A model generated the notes under the pieces. The model saw nothing but the letters and a program-made list of their open reading frames with translations. It was not told where the DNA came from and ran no database searches. From contig NZ_BCNF01000048.1 in the NCBI RefSeq assembly GCF_001485495.1, positions 1 to 45,228 of the forward strand: DNA of 45,228 nt, in the 5' to 3' direction. This DNA comes from Gordonia desulfuricans NBRC 100010. Lineage in GTDB: Bacteria > Actinomycetota > Actinomycetes > Mycobacteriales > Mycobacteriaceae. The number at the start of each line of letters is the position of its first letter. Within the stretch, counting starts at the first letter, position 1. The position numbers were made by a program, and so were the translations under genes. Below, piece after piece: positions 45,149 through 45,228 of the stretch.

Positions 45149-45228
45149 CGGATTTCGACACGGGTCCTGTTCAATCGGCAAGTGGGTAACGGTGGTTGAG
45201 CCGATGAGGAGCGGAGCGACGAGGCGTG
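45149..45228. repeat. Possible interspersed intergenic repeat, cut by the window end
   Basis: From GGATTTCGACACGGG (about 45150) to GAGGAGCGGAGCGACGAGG at the window edge, with GTGGTTGAGC in between, the sequence has the look of the TTTCGACACG / TGGTTGAGC / GAGCGxAGCGACGAG repeats scattered in intergenic regions of Gordonia and relatives (recognised from memory). No protein-coding signal is present. Only one end is visible. Confidence 0.45.

Overview
The window is high-GC actinobacterial chromosome, most likely from Gordonia or a close relative in the Mycobacteriales. The right half keeps an order familiar from Mycobacterium and relatives: a pdtaR-type ANTAR response regulator beside a tRNA-Leu, then polA, rpsA, coaE fused to a GrpB-like domain, uvrB and a universal stress protein. 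Genus is an inference; no rRNA or species marker is present.

Left flank (1-10433). Positions 1-1765 are decaying: the start of an IS630-family transposase interrupts a PaaX-type repressor, and a GltS-type sodium/glutamate symporter has lost its N-terminus and an internal segment. Intact genes follow: a minus-strand operon for glyoxylate/hydroxypyruvate metabolism (hyi, glxR, MFS transporter), a free-standing FMN glutamate-synthase-like protein, a MerR regulator with a 19-bp-spacer promoter and its aldo/keto reductase and PPOX partners, a secreted M23 peptidase and a VOC protein.

Integrated element (10434-20711). A 73-bp near-perfect direct repeat (the last 45 bp identical) carrying the 3' half of tRNA-Leu(CAA) bounds a 10.3-kb element. 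It holds a phage-type capsid gene with an in-frame TAA, two small genes, an array of five hairpins, an XRE regulator in line with a 317-residue cargo protein, a divergent lipoprotein, a broken RecA-fold replication helicase, a cluster of eight iteron-like octamers, a small serine recombinase overlapping a tyrosine integrase with an in-frame TAG, and a 462-residue cargo protein beside the right attachment site. Both cargo proteins carry a HEPN-like R[ND]xxxH motif with similar upstream spacing. My reading is a crippled phage or plasmid-like element fixed in place, retaining two intact uncharacterised HEPN-like genes as candidate anti-phage functions. This is the strongest lead for an undescribed system.

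Right flank (20712-45228). After tRNA-Leu and pdtaR come a branched-chain-type amino-acid ABC operon (binding protein, livH, livM, livG, livF) with a palindrome in its leader and a hairpin after its first gene; a GNAT; polA; a membrane-anchored SPOR-like protein; an isocitrate/isopropylmalate-type dehydrogenase; a polar amino-acid ABC cassette with two different binding proteins; a methyltransferase; a 2H phosphoesterase; rpsA; an orphan AztD-like zinc chaperone behind a Zur-like box; then coaE, a DUF402 protein, uvrB and a universal stress protein. The window ends in what looks like an intergenic repeat.
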